From Nitrospirillum viridazoti CBAmc (GTDB lineage Bacteria; Pseudomonadota; Alphaproteobacteria; Azospirillales; Azospirillaceae): a stretch of DNA of 64,000 bases. Of the stretch, positions 1 through 8,147 are shown piece by piece. Position numbers and translations under genes: made by a program. Positions within the stretch are counted from its first letter, which is position 1. Every line of letters begins with the position of its first letter. Under the pieces are notes generated by a model. It saw nothing but the letters and a program-made list of their open reading frames with translations, was not told the origin of the DNA and searched no databases. The DNA lies in contig NZ_CP022112.1 of assembly GCF_000730165.1 (NCBI RefSeq), positions 1,094,001-1,158,000 on the forward strand, written 5' to 3'.

Positions 1-203
1 CGGTTCTGCTGCCGGCACCAGCCCCAGTTGCGGCTCGATTGCTCACCGCCGACCACGCCCTTCTCAACCAGCGCGACCTTCAGGCCCCGCATCGCAAGAT
101 AATAGGTGGCGAAGGCGCCGACGATGCCGCCGCCGATCACCACGGCGTCGGCCTCGGTGGGCAAGGCGGGGGAGGATTGGATGAGGCGTAGGGGCGCCGA
201 CAT
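1..203 (-). CDS. FAD-dependent amino-acid/amine oxidoreductase, N-terminal part (cut by window edge)
   Basis: Only the first 67 or so codons are in the window. They encode a dinucleotide-binding Rossmann start (AVVIGGGIVGAFATYYLAMRG, then VALVEKG) about 20 residues from the N-terminus. This is followed by SSRNWGWCRQQNR, an FAD-contact segment seen in the D-amino-acid oxidase/dehydrogenase (DAO) superfamily. Members oxidise D-amino acids, sarcosine-type or other amines to imines. I start at the ATG at 203, which has GGGAGA about 10 bases upstream; an in-frame ATG at 221 is the alternative. It is the last visible gene of a minus-strand run, 30 bp after the aldehyde dehydrogenase, so the pair could act as an amine-to-aldehyde-to-acid pathway. 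Substrate unknown. Confidence 0.85.
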   Translation of the reverse strand, partial: MSAPLRLIQSSPALPTEADAVVIGGGIVGAFATYYLAMRGLKVALVEKGVVGGEQSSRNWGWCRQQN

Positions 204-233
204 GGCGGTGCGATCTCCCATGAGACGGAAAGG

Positions 234-1694
234 TCAGGCGTAGCCGAGTATGGCCTTGGTTTCGAGGTACTCCTCGACACCGAAGACCCCGTATTCCCGG
301 CCGTTGCCCGACCGCTTGTAGCCGCCGAACGGCGCGTGGGGATCCCAGGCGGGATGATTGAGATGGACCTGCCCGGTGCGGATGCGGCGAGCGACATCGC
401 GCGCGCGCTCGATATCATCTCCTTGGACATGGCCGCCCAGCCCAAAGACCGTGTCGTTGGCGATATCGACGGCTTCGTCGATATCGTCGTAAGGCATGAT
501 GCACAGGACAGGCCCGAAGATTTCCTCCTGCGCGACCCTCATCGTGCGCGTGACGCCGGAGAAGATCGTCGGACGGACATAGAAACCGCGGGTCCTGCCC
601 TCCGGACGCCCGAGCCCGCCGCAGACCAGGGTGGCCCCCTCCGCAATACCCACGGCGATCATGGCCTGGACGCGCTCAAACTGGGCGCGGTTGGCGATGG
701 GCCCCAAGACGGTCTTCCCGTCGGACGGATCGCCGACAATGATGGCCCCGGCCGTCGCCCGGGCGATGGCCTCCACCTCCGCCATTCGGGCCCGGGGCAC
801 GATCATGCGGGTGGGCGCGCTGCAGGACTGGCCGGCATTGCGGAACGCGGCCATGACGCCCAGCGGAACAGCGCGCGGGACATCGGCATCGGGCAGGAAA
901 ACGTTGGGCGACTTGCCGCCCAGCTCCTGGGTCACGCGCTTAACGGTCACCGCCGCCGCCTGGGCGACCAGCACGCCAGCCCGGTTGGAACCGGTGATCG
1001 AGATCATGTCGATACCGGGATGGGCCGCCATGGCCGCCCCGATTTCCGGGCCGGTGCCGTTGACCAAGTTGAGGACGCCCGGCGGCGTGCCCGCGTCGTG
1101 CATGATTTCGGTGAATAGCAAAGCGTTCAGCGGTGACAACTCGCTGGGCTTCAGCACCACCGTGCATCCGGCGGCCAGGGCCGGGGCGACCTTCGCCGTT
1201 ATCTGGTATAGCGGCCAGTTCCACGGCGTGATCAGGCCGCAGACCCCAATCGGCTCGCGCACGATGGCGGTGGTGCCCCGCATGGTCAGGAACGGATAGG
1301 TCGCCAGCACATCGGCAGCCGCACGGACGTGCGCCGCCGCAAGGGGGACATGGGCGGCGCGGGCGTGGCTGATGGCCGCCCCCATCTCACGCGATAGCAC
1401 CTGGGCCAACGGTTCCGCCCGCTCCAGGATCAGCGCGTGTATGCGCTCAAGCAGCGCGCGCCGGTCCGAGACGGGCGTGGCGCTGAACGCCGGCAGGGCC
1501 GCGCGCGCCGCCACGACGGCACGGTCGAGATCGGCGGCGGTCGCCGCCGCGAGTTCAGCGATCACAGCCTCGCTCGCCGGGTCGACCACCGGCAACGACA
1601 CCGGACTGGACGCCGGCCCCCATGCCCCGTCGATATAAAGGGCGCGCCCCGGATTCACATCCCCGGCCGCAACCGAATTCATTCCAGATGTCAT
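234..1694 (-). CDS. NAD(P)-dependent aldehyde dehydrogenase
   Basis: A full-length ALDH superfamily enzyme of 486 residues that oxidises an aldehyde to a carboxylate. Numbering from the chosen start, the transition-state asparagine is in PWNW (N159), the general base in TQELGG (E257) and the nucleophilic cysteine in NAGQSC (C291). The FGPV and PFGGYKRSGNGRE boxes near the C-terminus are also present. The open frame extends 28 codons upstream of 1694, but that part has no family similarity; ATG at 1694 precedes the first conserved residues (LYIDGAWG). The gene lies 107 bp after ridA and 30 bp before the FAD oxidoreductase. The substrate cannot be read from sequence; semialdehyde- or betaine-aldehyde-like substrates are possible. 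Confidence 0.93.
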   Translation of the reverse strand: MTSGMNSVAAGDVNPGRALYIDGAWGPASSPVSLPVVDPASEAVIAELAAATAADLDRAVVAARAALPAFSATPVSDRRALLERIHALILERAEPLAQVLSREMGAAISHARAAHVPLAAAHVRAAADVLATYPFLTMRGTTAIVREPIGVCGLITPWNWPLYQITAKVAPALAAGCTVVLKPSELSPLNALLFTEIMHDAGTPPGVLNLVNGTGPEIGAAMAAHPGIDMISITGSNRAGVLVAQAAAVTVKRVTQELGGKSPNVFLPDADVPRAVPLGVMAAFRNAGQSCSAPTRMIVPRARMAEVEAIARATAGAIIVGDPSDGKTVLGPIANRAQFERVQAMIAVGIAEGATLVCGGLGRPEGRTRGFYVRPTIFSGVTRTMRVAQEEIFGPVLCIMPYDDIDEAVDIANDTVFGLGGHVQGDDIERARDVARRIRTGQVHLNHPAWDPHAPFGGYKRSGNGREYGVFGVEEYLETKAILGYA

Positions 1695-1801
1695 CGCACC
1701 AGATCCTGACGGCGGTAGTGGGCGCCGACGATGGACGGAAACCAGGGCTCGCCGGAATGGCCGGTCCATCGAAAGCACGAAGGGCTGAGATCAGGTCATG
1801 T

Positions 1802-2218
1802 TCATGGCGCGCCCTCCCGGGCGCCGGTTGCGCCGCCCACCGCCACGGCATCGATCTCGACCAGATAGCCGTAATGCAGCTCGCCAACCGGAACCACCGT
1901 CCGCGCCGGCCGTGCGTCGCCCATCATCTCGGCATAGACCGCGTTGAAGCGGGGCCAGTTCTCAACGCCGACGATGTAGGCGGTAACCTTGAGAATATCG
2001 CCAGGCCCGGCGCCTGCGGCGCGCAATGCCGCCAGCACGTTGGACAGCGCCTGCCGGACTTGATCTTCGAACCCCAAATCAGCGGTATGGGAGCCGTCCG
2101 CGCGCACGCCGAGTTGGCCCGCCGTGAAGACCAAGCCGCCATGGCGGGCGGCATGGCTGTAGTGACCGCCTGGCCGTGCAAGGCCCTCCGGTTCCAACGT
2201 CTCGATCTTCATCTCCAT
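1802..2218 (-). CDS. ridA: RidA/YjgF/YER057c/UK114 family enamine/imine deaminase
   Basis: A small protein of 138 residues with the RidA fold signature: VFTAGQLG near residue 30, QVRQALSNVLAALRAAGA in the middle, and ARTVVPVGEL followed by VEIDAVA at the C-terminus. RidA proteins hydrolyse reactive enamine/imine intermediates released by PLP-dependent dehydratases. It follows directly on a PLP enzyme of the D-serine dehydratase/D-threonine aldolase type, a logical partner. The start is uncertain: ATG at 2218 is 6 bases from the upstream stop and has GGTGA ahead of it. ATG at 2230 would overlap the upstream stop codon and ATG at 2212 is also possible. Translational coupling with the upstream gene is likely in all cases. 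Confidence 0.9.
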   Translation of the reverse strand: MEMKIETLEPEGLARPGGHYSHAARHGGLVFTAGQLGVRADGSHTADLGFEDQVRQALSNVLAALRAAGAGPGDILKVTAYIVGVENWPRFNAVYAEMMGDARPARTVVPVGELHYGYLVEIDAVAVGGATGAREGAP

Positions 2219-2223
2219 GAGGT

Positions 2224-3399
2224 TCACCATCCCCGCATCCGTGGCCACGCCGCCACGACGTCGCGGCTGCCCGTTGTGACCACCTGGTAGGCCCCGTGCT
2301 GGGCCGCCGTCGCGCATGCATGGTTGGGCAGAATACGCACGCGGGCACCGACCGGCAGGTCGGGCAACGCGGCGGCGCTGCCGGGCCGGACCTTGATGAT
2401 CCCATGCTCCTGGCTGGCATCATCCACGATCAGATCCGGCCACGGCACACCATCGACGTCGCAGACGAGTCCGTACCCTTGATCGACCGGATGGCGTTGC
2501 GTCCCCCGGTCGCGAGACAGGGCCATCCAGCCGGCGTCAATCAGGATCCAGCCCTTTTCCAGCTTGTGTCCGATGACCGTGGCCAGCACCGAGACGGCGA
2601 TGTCATCGACCGCACAGACGCCGATGCCATGCATCACGAGATCGAAGAACATGAATACACCGGCGCGCACTTCCGTCACACCATCGAGATCGCGGGCGAA
2701 ATGCGCGGTCGGGGTCGAGCCCACGCTGACCACCGGTGCCGCGTGCCCGTGGCGGCGCAGAGCCATCGCGGCAGCCACCGCGGCCGCGCGCTCGCCCTCG
2801 GCAGCCTCCACCAGGCCCACACCTCCCCGGCACGCGTAGGACTCCCCGGCGTGGGTAAGCACGCCCCGGACCTCCACCGCCCCTGCCCGCAGAATATCCG
2901 CGATCTCGATGATGGTGGCGCTGTCGGGGGAAAGCCCGCCGCGATGGCCATCACAGTCAATCTCGATCAACACCGCCGGCATCGCGCCGCCGTCCCGTGC
3001 CGTTGTGGCGAGGGCCTGGGCCTGTTCGACGGTATCGATAAGTACCGCGACGTCGACGCCCTGGGCCACAAGGGCACGTATCCGCGCGATCTTCTTCGGC
3101 GCCAAGCCGACGGCATAGACGACGTCCGTCGCACCCGCGGCGGCGAAGTATTCCGCTTCAGCTATTGTTGAAACGGTGATCGGCCCCAGGTCACCGGCGA
3201 AAAGGCGCCGGGCCACGTCGATCGATTTGGCGGTTTTCACATGCGGTCGGAAGCCAACACCGAGATGCGCCAAATGCGCCTTCAATCGGGCCACGTTCCG
3301 GTCGAACCGCGCCACATCAAGCACCAGCGCCGGGGTCTCAGCCCCATCAAGGGTCATCTGACGGGCATGGGTGGGCGACTTGGACAAGGTTTCAATCAT
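2224..3399 (-). CDS. DSD1-family PLP enzyme (D-threonine aldolase / D-serine dehydratase-like)
   Basis: 391 residues with a fold-type III alanine-racemase-like N-terminal domain and a C-terminal beta domain. The PLP Schiff-base lysine is in RPHVKTAKS (K55). The C-terminal PNHAC (H360, C362) is the His/Cys metal pair of eukaryotic-type D-serine dehydratase and D-threonine aldolase. Family members cleave D-3-hydroxy amino acids to glycine plus aldehyde, or dehydrate D-serine to pyruvate and ammonia. RidA immediately downstream favours a dehydratase-like reaction with an enamine intermediate, while the downstream aldehyde dehydrogenase would suit an aldolase. I cannot decide between them. An 18-bp palindrome sits 17 bp upstream of the ATG. 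Confidence 0.88.
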   Translation of the reverse strand: MIETLSKSPTHARQMTLDGAETPALVLDVARFDRNVARLKAHLAHLGVGFRPHVKTAKSIDVARRLFAGDLGPITVSTIAEAEYFAAAGATDVVYAVGLAPKKIARIRALVAQGVDVAVLIDTVEQAQALATTARDGGAMPAVLIEIDCDGHRGGLSPDSATIIEIADILRAGAVEVRGVLTHAGESYACRGGVGLVEAAEGERAAAVAAAMALRRHGHAAPVVSVGSTPTAHFARDLDGVTEVRAGVFMFFDLVMHGIGVCAVDDIAVSVLATVIGHKLEKGWILIDAGWMALSRDRGTQRHPVDQGYGLVCDVDGVPWPDLIVDDASQEHGIIKVRPGSAAALPDLPVGARVRILPNHACATAAQHGAYQVVTTGSRDVVAAWPRMRGW

Positions 3400-3415
3400 C
3401 TTGGGTCTCTATTGG

Positions 3416-3433
3416 GGATTTTCTTGAAAATCC
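3416..3433. promoter_or_regulatory. Perfect 18-bp palindrome, candidate operator
   Basis: GGATTTTC-TT-GAAAATCC is a perfect inverted repeat with 8-bp arms, AT-rich in a GC-rich setting. It lies 17 bp upstream of the DSD1-family gene. The same half-site GGATTTTC occurs again in front of the HAD gene that opens this block (6325-6332). Repressor or activator identity unknown. Confidence 0.45.
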
Positions 3434-3536
3434 ATGCCGGCGGTCGGACGGGCGACCGGTTGGAAAGCGCGAACAAGCGGACCCAATGGGGGCGTTGGAA
3501 GGGGCCGCGACGCGCGCACCGTTACCCCCCCTCGCC

Positions 3537-4742
3537 TCAAAAGTATTTCAGCCAGGCGATGTCGCGACGGCGCCTCTTGAGGCGGGAGAACCACGCGGTC
3601 GGCACGTAGAAGGGAATTATCAAACCGAGATACCAAACGACCACCCAGCCGTAGCTGCCAACCCCGAAAACGGTGTCGTGGTTCGAACCCCAGATCGCGA
3701 AGGCGATATGATACAGAATGCGAAGCGTGCAGAGGTGGACGATGTAAAAGAACATCGGCGCCCCACCGAACACCGACAGCACACCGACGAAGCCGGAGTC
3801 CCGCACGCGGTCCAGCAAGGCGAGCAGAACCGCGCCGACGCCCAAGGTCGGCAGCAGGAAGAGAAGAGACGGCGGATACTTGGTGAGCGCCAGAAAGCTC
3901 ATCATCGTGCGCAACGGATCGCCGTCGACGACGAACCACGGCTTGTCGCCATAGATGTTGAGCGCGCGCAACACGACGAAGGCAGCAATCATCCCGAAAC
4001 CAAGCGTCAAAAGACGGCGCTGGCGCGTTTCCGGGAAAATGTCGGCCTCGAACCACGGACCGATGCCATAGCCCAGCGATATCACACCAATCCACGGAAG
4101 AACGGGATAGCTTGTTTTCGCAACGAGGCCGAACGGCAGGGCGATGAAATCGCGCTGATGCAGCTCGGCCCAAAGGATGAACATCGGATTATCGGGGGTG
4201 AGGTGGATGGGATCGAGAAGGTTGTGACCGCAGACGATAACCAGGCCTAAGGTAATCAACGCGGGGCGTGGCAGGCGGATCAAGGCCGCCAGCACGATCA
4301 TGCACACACCGATGCACCAGATGACTTGCAGCCAGAGCATCGGCGGCGATATGCCCCAATAAATGGGCGACAGGATCAGCACCTCGATCGCCATCAGCAG
4401 AAGGCCGCGTTTCACCAAATAAGCCGTCGTTTCACCCGTGGTGTGATTGCTGGCATACAGATAGACGCCGAGACCGGTGAGCGCCACGAAGATCGGCGCG
4501 CACAGGCTGACCAGCAGACGGGCGAGAAACACCGCCGGAGCAGCCGTCCGGGCATCGACCGGATCGGCCACAGGCACATACAGGAACCACGTCTCGCGAA
4601 CATGATCGAGCAGCATGAAGACCATGACCAGCCCGCGCAGCGCGTCGATATTCTGAAGTCGCGGCCGCGCCATCGTCGTGCGCTTCACGGACGCTTCACT
4701 CACACCAAATGATCCAGATCCAACCGACGCTATTTGGCCCAT
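3537..4742 (-). CDS. DUF1624-type integral membrane acyltransferase-like protein
   Basis: 401 residues, dominated by about ten hydrophobic segments. The N-terminal signature LQNIDALRGLVMVFMLLDHVR is typical of the DUF1624/heparan-alpha-glucosaminide N-acetyltransferase-like and YeiB-like families; the His in LLDHVR is the usual conserved residue of transmembrane acyltransferases. These proteins transfer or flip acyl groups at the cytoplasmic membrane, but most bacterial members are uncharacterised. Start chosen at ATG 4742 because GGGGAA lies 6 bases upstream; the open frame runs further upstream without conserved sequence. It is separated from its neighbours by 137 and 179 bp, so it may have its own promoter and only be a passenger in the catabolic block. 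Confidence 0.8.
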   Translation of the reverse strand: MGQIASVGSGSFGVSEASVKRTTMARPRLQNIDALRGLVMVFMLLDHVRETWFLYVPVADPVDARTAAPAVFLARLLVSLCAPIFVALTGLGVYLYASNHTTGETTAYLVKRGLLLMAIEVLILSPIYWGISPPMLWLQVIWCIGVCMIVLAALIRLPRPALITLGLVIVCGHNLLDPIHLTPDNPMFILWAELHQRDFIALPFGLVAKTSYPVLPWIGVISLGYGIGPWFEADIFPETRQRRLLTLGFGMIAAFVVLRALNIYGDKPWFVVDGDPLRTMMSFLALTKYPPSLLFLLPTLGVGAVLLALLDRVRDSGFVGVLSVFGGAPMFFYIVHLCTLRILYHIAFAIWGSNHDTVFGVGSYGWVVVWYLGLIIPFYVPTAWFSRLKRRRRDIAWLKYF

Positions 4743-4921
4743 GTCCCGTTCCCCGTGCTTGTCGGCGATGACTTTATTGCCGTTTATTAAGCCAGCCTCC
4801 GCCGGCAACTTCTCCCGTATGTCGCCGAACCGCACCACCGTCATGCGGCGACATGGACGCGAGGCGATATAAGATACCGTGGCGGCGCGCTGCCGGCCGG
4901 GGCGCGTGACCGCAGGGACGG

Positions 4922-5632
4922 TCACGCGGGGCGCTGCGTCGCGTAGACCTTCTTGACATGCGTCTCGCTGATCCACGCGCAGCCATCGCCCCGGATGGCC
5001 AGGCAGACATCGCCGGCGGAGAAGGTGACACAGCCGCCGGCGTCAGCGAAAGTGACGCTGCCTTCCAGCAGATGCATGAGCTCGATATGGCGATAGGGCA
5101 TCTGCCTGCGGTGATAGGGCGTGGAATCCCAGGTGCCGCAAACGAACTCACGGCTGGCCGACCAGTAATCGGAATGGTTCCGGCAGGACGGCGTGGGGCC
5201 GACCAGTAATTCGGCCAGCGGCGGGTTGGAGGGCGAGAGAGGTGCGGCCTGGTCGATCGTCACCGGCGTCTCCGACGTCCCGGGCTGGGCCGCTGGGCAA
5301 CTGGCGATGACCAGCAGCGTTCCCTCGGCGGCCCGCCAGGTGAAGCTTGACCCCACCGGCAGCACGCCGCTCATGCCCGCCCGCAGCGAGAGGCGGCCGC
5401 CACCGCTGTCGATTTCAAGCCCGCCCCCAAGAACAAGGACGAATTCGTCCGCCGACAGGCCATCGACGCGCCCTTCCCCGCGCGGCGCCAGGGCCGCGAC
5501 GGTGGCCGCGGCGTCGGTAAAGGCCGGCACGGCGCGACCACCGATCCAGTCGCCCGAAGGGGCAGTGCCGGCCGCATAGGCCCGCAGATCGACAACGGCC
5601 CCCACCCGGCCCTTCAGCGCCTTCGCGATCAT
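4922..5632 (-). CDS. Two-cupin-domain protein (DUF861/EutQ-like cupin)
   Basis: 236 residues with two small beta-barrels. The first covers about residues 40-110 (DEFVLVLGGGLEI, LRAGMSGVLPVGS). The second covers about residues 170-236 (YRHIELMHLLEGSVTFADAGG, FSAGDVCLAIRGDGCAWI, THVKKVYA), the last part resembling the DUF861 group of EutQ and ureidoglycine aminohydrolase-like cupins. Such proteins are metal-dependent enzymes or ligand sensors, and the activity here is unknown. Its ATG overlaps the stop of the HAD gene by 4 bases, so the two are translationally coupled. Confidence 0.8.
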   Translation of the reverse strand: MIAKALKGRVGAVVDLRAYAAGTAPSGDWIGGRAVPAFTDAAATVAALAPRGEGRVDGLSADEFVLVLGGGLEIDSGGGRLSLRAGMSGVLPVGSSFTWRAAEGTLLVIASCPAAQPGTSETPVTIDQAAPLSPSNPPLAELLVGPTPSCRNHSDYWSASREFVCGTWDSTPYHRRQMPYRHIELMHLLEGSVTFADAGGCVTFSAGDVCLAIRGDGCAWISETHVKKVYATQRPA

Positions 5633-6297
5633 AGCCCCAGCAGCCCAGGCAGACCGCCAATGTTGGGGATATCGTGGACCTGGTAGTAGCTGTTCAGCGG
5701 CTCGTGCCCCCGGTTGACGAAGGCTTTCATGGTGACGCCCATGTCATAGGCGGTCATCAAGTCGTAGCGGAAGCTGGAGGAACAGTGGAGCACGTCCGCC
5801 GGCCCGCAGCCCAGGGTGTCGAACATGAACTCGAAGGCGCGCATCCGGGGCTTGTAGGCCTGGGCCTCCTCCGCCGTGCAGACCGTGTGGAACGGCGCCT
5901 GCAGCTTCTCGACGCTGTGGGGGATGAGGTCAACCATCGAATTGGACAGGATGACGAGCGGAAACTCGGCCGCGATGCGCTTCAATGGCTGAACAACGTC
6001 GGGATGGGGGTTCCACGTCGGGATGGCGGCATAGAGCGCCGCCCCGTCGGCGTCGCGATACGGAACCCCCGCCTTCTTGCACGCGCGCTGCAGGGCCTCG
6101 ACCACCACCTCGCGGTAAGGCCGCCAGGCGCCCAGAACGGCATCCAGCCTGTAGGCGGAGAAGTCCCGGCAGAACTCTTCCAGAGCCTCCCCCGCCAGGC
6201 GGTCGGCGTAGACCATCCGCGCCACCGGGGCCATTTCGAAGTTGATCAACGTGCCATAGCAGTCGAACGTGATGAACTTCGGCCGCAAGACAGTCAT
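5629..6297 (-). CDS. HAD superfamily hydrolase, haloacid dehalogenase type II
   Basis: 222 residues with the HAD nucleophile motif FDCYGTL (D12), motif II LSNSM, the conserved lysine in YKPRMRAFEF, and a motif equivalent to the acidic motif IV in SSFRYDLMTAYDMG. The arrangement matches type II (L-2-haloacid dehalogenase-like) enzymes, which hydrolyse 2-haloacids or, in many uncharacterised members, phosphate or other esters. It is the first gene of the minus-strand block; its ATG has AGGGGG upstream and two GGATTTT repeats lie 20-35 bp ahead. No halogenated substrate can be inferred from the rest of the operon, so a promiscuous role is quite possible. Confidence 0.88.
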   Translation of the reverse strand: MTVLRPKFITFDCYGTLINFEMAPVARMVYADRLAGEALEEFCRDFSAYRLDAVLGAWRPYREVVVEALQRACKKAGVPYRDADGAALYAAIPTWNPHPDVVQPLKRIAAEFPLVILSNSMVDLIPHSVEKLQAPFHTVCTAEEAQAYKPRMRAFEFMFDTLGCGPADVLHCSSSFRYDLMTAYDMGVTMKAFVNRGHEPLNSYYQVHDIPNIGGLPGLLGL

Positions 6298-6317
6298 GGA
6301 AGCCCCCTGTCACTTAA

Positions 6318-6332
6318 GGATTTTGGATTTTC
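6318..6332. repeat. Tandem GGATTTT half-sites upstream of the HAD gene
   Basis: GGATTTT is directly repeated (6318-6324 and 6325-6331), the second copy extending to GGATTTTC. The same 8-mer forms both arms of the palindrome at 3416-3433, ahead of another gene of the same block, which suggests a shared regulator. The rest of 6298-6530 shows only a possible TATACT -10-like box at 6452 for the plus-strand cluster. Confidence 0.3.
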
Positions 6333-6530
6333 GGTCGGCATGCCGGCCGGCGCGATTCATGAAAGCCTAGCGCCAACACGCGACATGATGGCGCCTTTGT
6401 TATCGCCCCGATTGGCATGCTTCCGCGTCAGGGGGCATTGGCGCAGCACGATATACTGTTGTGACGGATGGGGCCCGGCGCCCTGCGATGCGCCTTTGCA
6501 CAGCCGGCATCGGATCGTTATGGTGTCGGC

Positions 6531-6908
6531 ATGCGCCTCCGTTCGCTCCCGCAACTCTTCGTCCTGCTATGCATCGCCGCCTGCGTCCTCGGATGGGCTG
6601 GCCGGGCGCAAGCCCATGGCGTGGGGCGGCATACTGTCATCGAGGTCGCGGCGGCGCCTGTCGCCGTCGTGGCGCCCTTCATCCTGGTGGCCGACGTGCA
6701 GGACCTTGGATGCCAGGACGGCTGTTGCTGCCATGGGATCTCCCCGTGCTGCGCCATGGCCTGCCACGGGGCGGCACTCAGCCCCGCGGCAGCACCGGAC
6801 TGGCTGGCGGACCAGGCGCGAGCGCCGGGATCGCCTGCGCATACGGACGGGACCGGCATCACCTCACTTCCCCCACTTGAACCTCCCAGGGGCGTGGCCC
6901 GGCTGTAA
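6531..6908 (+). CDS. Small secreted Cys/His-rich protein, unknown function
   Basis: 125 residues. Residues 1-28 are a signal peptide ending AQA, so the mature protein would start His-Gly (H29). A dense metal-ligand patch follows around residues 63-83, with seven cysteines in about 20 residues, including CCC and CC clusters, interspersed with His and Met. The C-terminus ends in a Pro-rich LPPLEPPRG segment. I chose ATG 6531 because it precedes the signal peptide; the frame is open from 6468. It heads a run of predicted metal-handling genes, so metal binding or sensing in the periplasm is the natural guess. No family name is recognised. Confidence 0.6.
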   Translation: MRLRSLPQLFVLLCIAACVLGWAGRAQAHGVGRHTVIEVAAAPVAVVAPFILVADVQDLGCQDGCCCHGISPCCAMACHGAALSPAAAPDWLADQARAPGSPAHTDGTGITSLPPLEPPRGVARL

Positions 6909-6971
6909 GGCCCCCCTCACCCCGGCCGTTCCGCAATCGGCGGCCCAATCCAGATTCCCTGGGAGAATCAA

Positions 6972-7367
6972 ATGATCCCGAAGACCTTCGCGCGCGCCGT
7001 CGTGGCGGCGCTGATGATCACGCACGCGCCAGCCCTGGCGGCGGCCCCGCCTCAAATGGACCACAACCATCCCGGCGAGACGACCGAGAAGACGGCGACG
7101 CCGATCGGCACCGGCACGGTGAACGCCGTGGATGCAGGCCGCCACACAGTGACTCTGACACATGGCCCGATCACCGCCCTGAACTGGCCCGGCATGACCA
7201 TGGACTTCCCGGTGGCCCCGGGGATCGACTTGGCCGGATTGCGGCCCGGCGCCCAGGTTATGTTCACCTTGGGGAGATCCCCGGCTGGCGCCTACTGGAT
7301 CGATCATGTCATGCCGGGCGACGCCGCCATGCCCACGGGCCACGGCCACGATGACCACGGGGGTTGA
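6972..7367 (+). CDS. CusF-like periplasmic copper-binding protein
   Basis: 131 residues: a signal peptide (about 1-24, ALA end), a His/Met linker (QMDHNH), then the small OB-fold domain of the CusF family. The copper site is recognisable as HGPI followed by WPGMTMDF, giving the His, Trp, Met and Met positions used by CusF to hold Cu(I)/Ag(I) with a cation-pi tryptophan. The C-terminus adds a HGHDDHGG tail. CusF normally passes copper to the CusCBA pump, but no cusCBA is visible here. Instead it is followed 3 bp later by a DUF2231 membrane protein. GGGAGAA precedes the start. Confidence 0.88.
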   Translation: MIPKTFARAVVAALMITHAPALAAAPPQMDHNHPGETTEKTATPIGTGTVNAVDAGRHTVTLTHGPITALNWPGMTMDFPVAPGIDLAGLRPGAQVMFTLGRSPAGAYWIDHVMPGDAAMPTGHGHDDHGG

Positions 7368-7370
7368 GCC

Positions 7371-7925
7371 ATGCCGGAAATCCTGCCCAACTGGCACCCT
7401 GCGGTGGTTCATTTCGCCGTGGCGCTGCCCCTTCTGACCTTCCTGTTTTTCATCGCGGCATCCGTCCGGCACAGGACCGGATGGGCACCAGCCCTGACCA
7501 CCGCCGCGCGCTGGTCGCTGTGCCTGGGTACGGTGGCGGCGCTGGCAGCCGTCCTGACGGGACAGGGGGCCATGACCACGTCCACCATGGACCTGGCCGG
7601 CCATGAGAACGTGCATATCCACCTGACCTGGGCCTACCGCACTGCGGCCGTGCTGGCCGTCGCGTCGCTGGGCGCTTGGCTGGACCGCAAGCGGGCCGTA
7701 GGCGCCCATCCCCTGCTGCTGCTGTGCGTGGCTGGCGGCATGGGACTGGTGGCAATCACCGGGTGGTATGGGGCGGAGAACGTCTACCGCCATGGCATCG
7801 GCGTACAGCGCCTGCCCGACCCCGCCGCCCTCGACGATCATCAGGGGCATGCCCACCATCATCACCACGATCATGACGACCCGGCATCGCCGAACGGTGA
7901 TCCGGAAGCCGACCACCGCCACTGA
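7371..7925 (+). CDS. DUF2231 membrane protein with His-rich cytoplasmic or periplasmic tail
   Basis: 184 residues with four to five transmembrane helices. It begins with NWHPAVVHFAVALP, the typical DUF2231 opening with conserved His residues, and has GENVHIH-like and AYRTAAVLA segments. The last 30 residues hold a run of His and Asp (GHAHHHHHDHDD) suited to binding soft metal ions. DUF2231 proteins are uncharacterised but recur next to copper and other metal genes. The gene starts 3 bp after the CusF-like stop, so the two are co-translated. It is followed by 222 bp without a gene. Confidence 0.8.
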   Translation: MPEILPNWHPAVVHFAVALPLLTFLFFIAASVRHRTGWAPALTTAARWSLCLGTVAALAAVLTGQGAMTTSTMDLAGHENVHIHLTWAYRTAAVLAVASLGAWLDRKRAVGAHPLLLLCVAGGMGLVAITGWYGAENVYRHGIGVQRLPDPAALDDHQGHAHHHHHDHDDPASPNGDPEADHRH

Positions 7926-8147
7926 CAAGCGGGGCGCGCCGGCGGACGGCAACTGCGGCCATCCGCCGGCGCATCCGTTAAACCCAAAGCACAATCGGCC
8001 GTCCGCCCGCCGGCCCGGGATGGTTTTCTGCCGCCAAGCCCCCCGCAATCGGTGCCATCCCGCCAATCCGGGGTGTTAGCCTTCTTAAAAAGAACGGGAC
8101 CGCCACCAAAAGGCGTGCTGGGTCAAAACATAAACAGGGGATCGATA

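Noticed and set aside
3240-4250. Plus-strand frames opposite the DSD1 and acyltransferase genes
   Set aside because: Antisense to well-supported genes, with biased composition and no family match.
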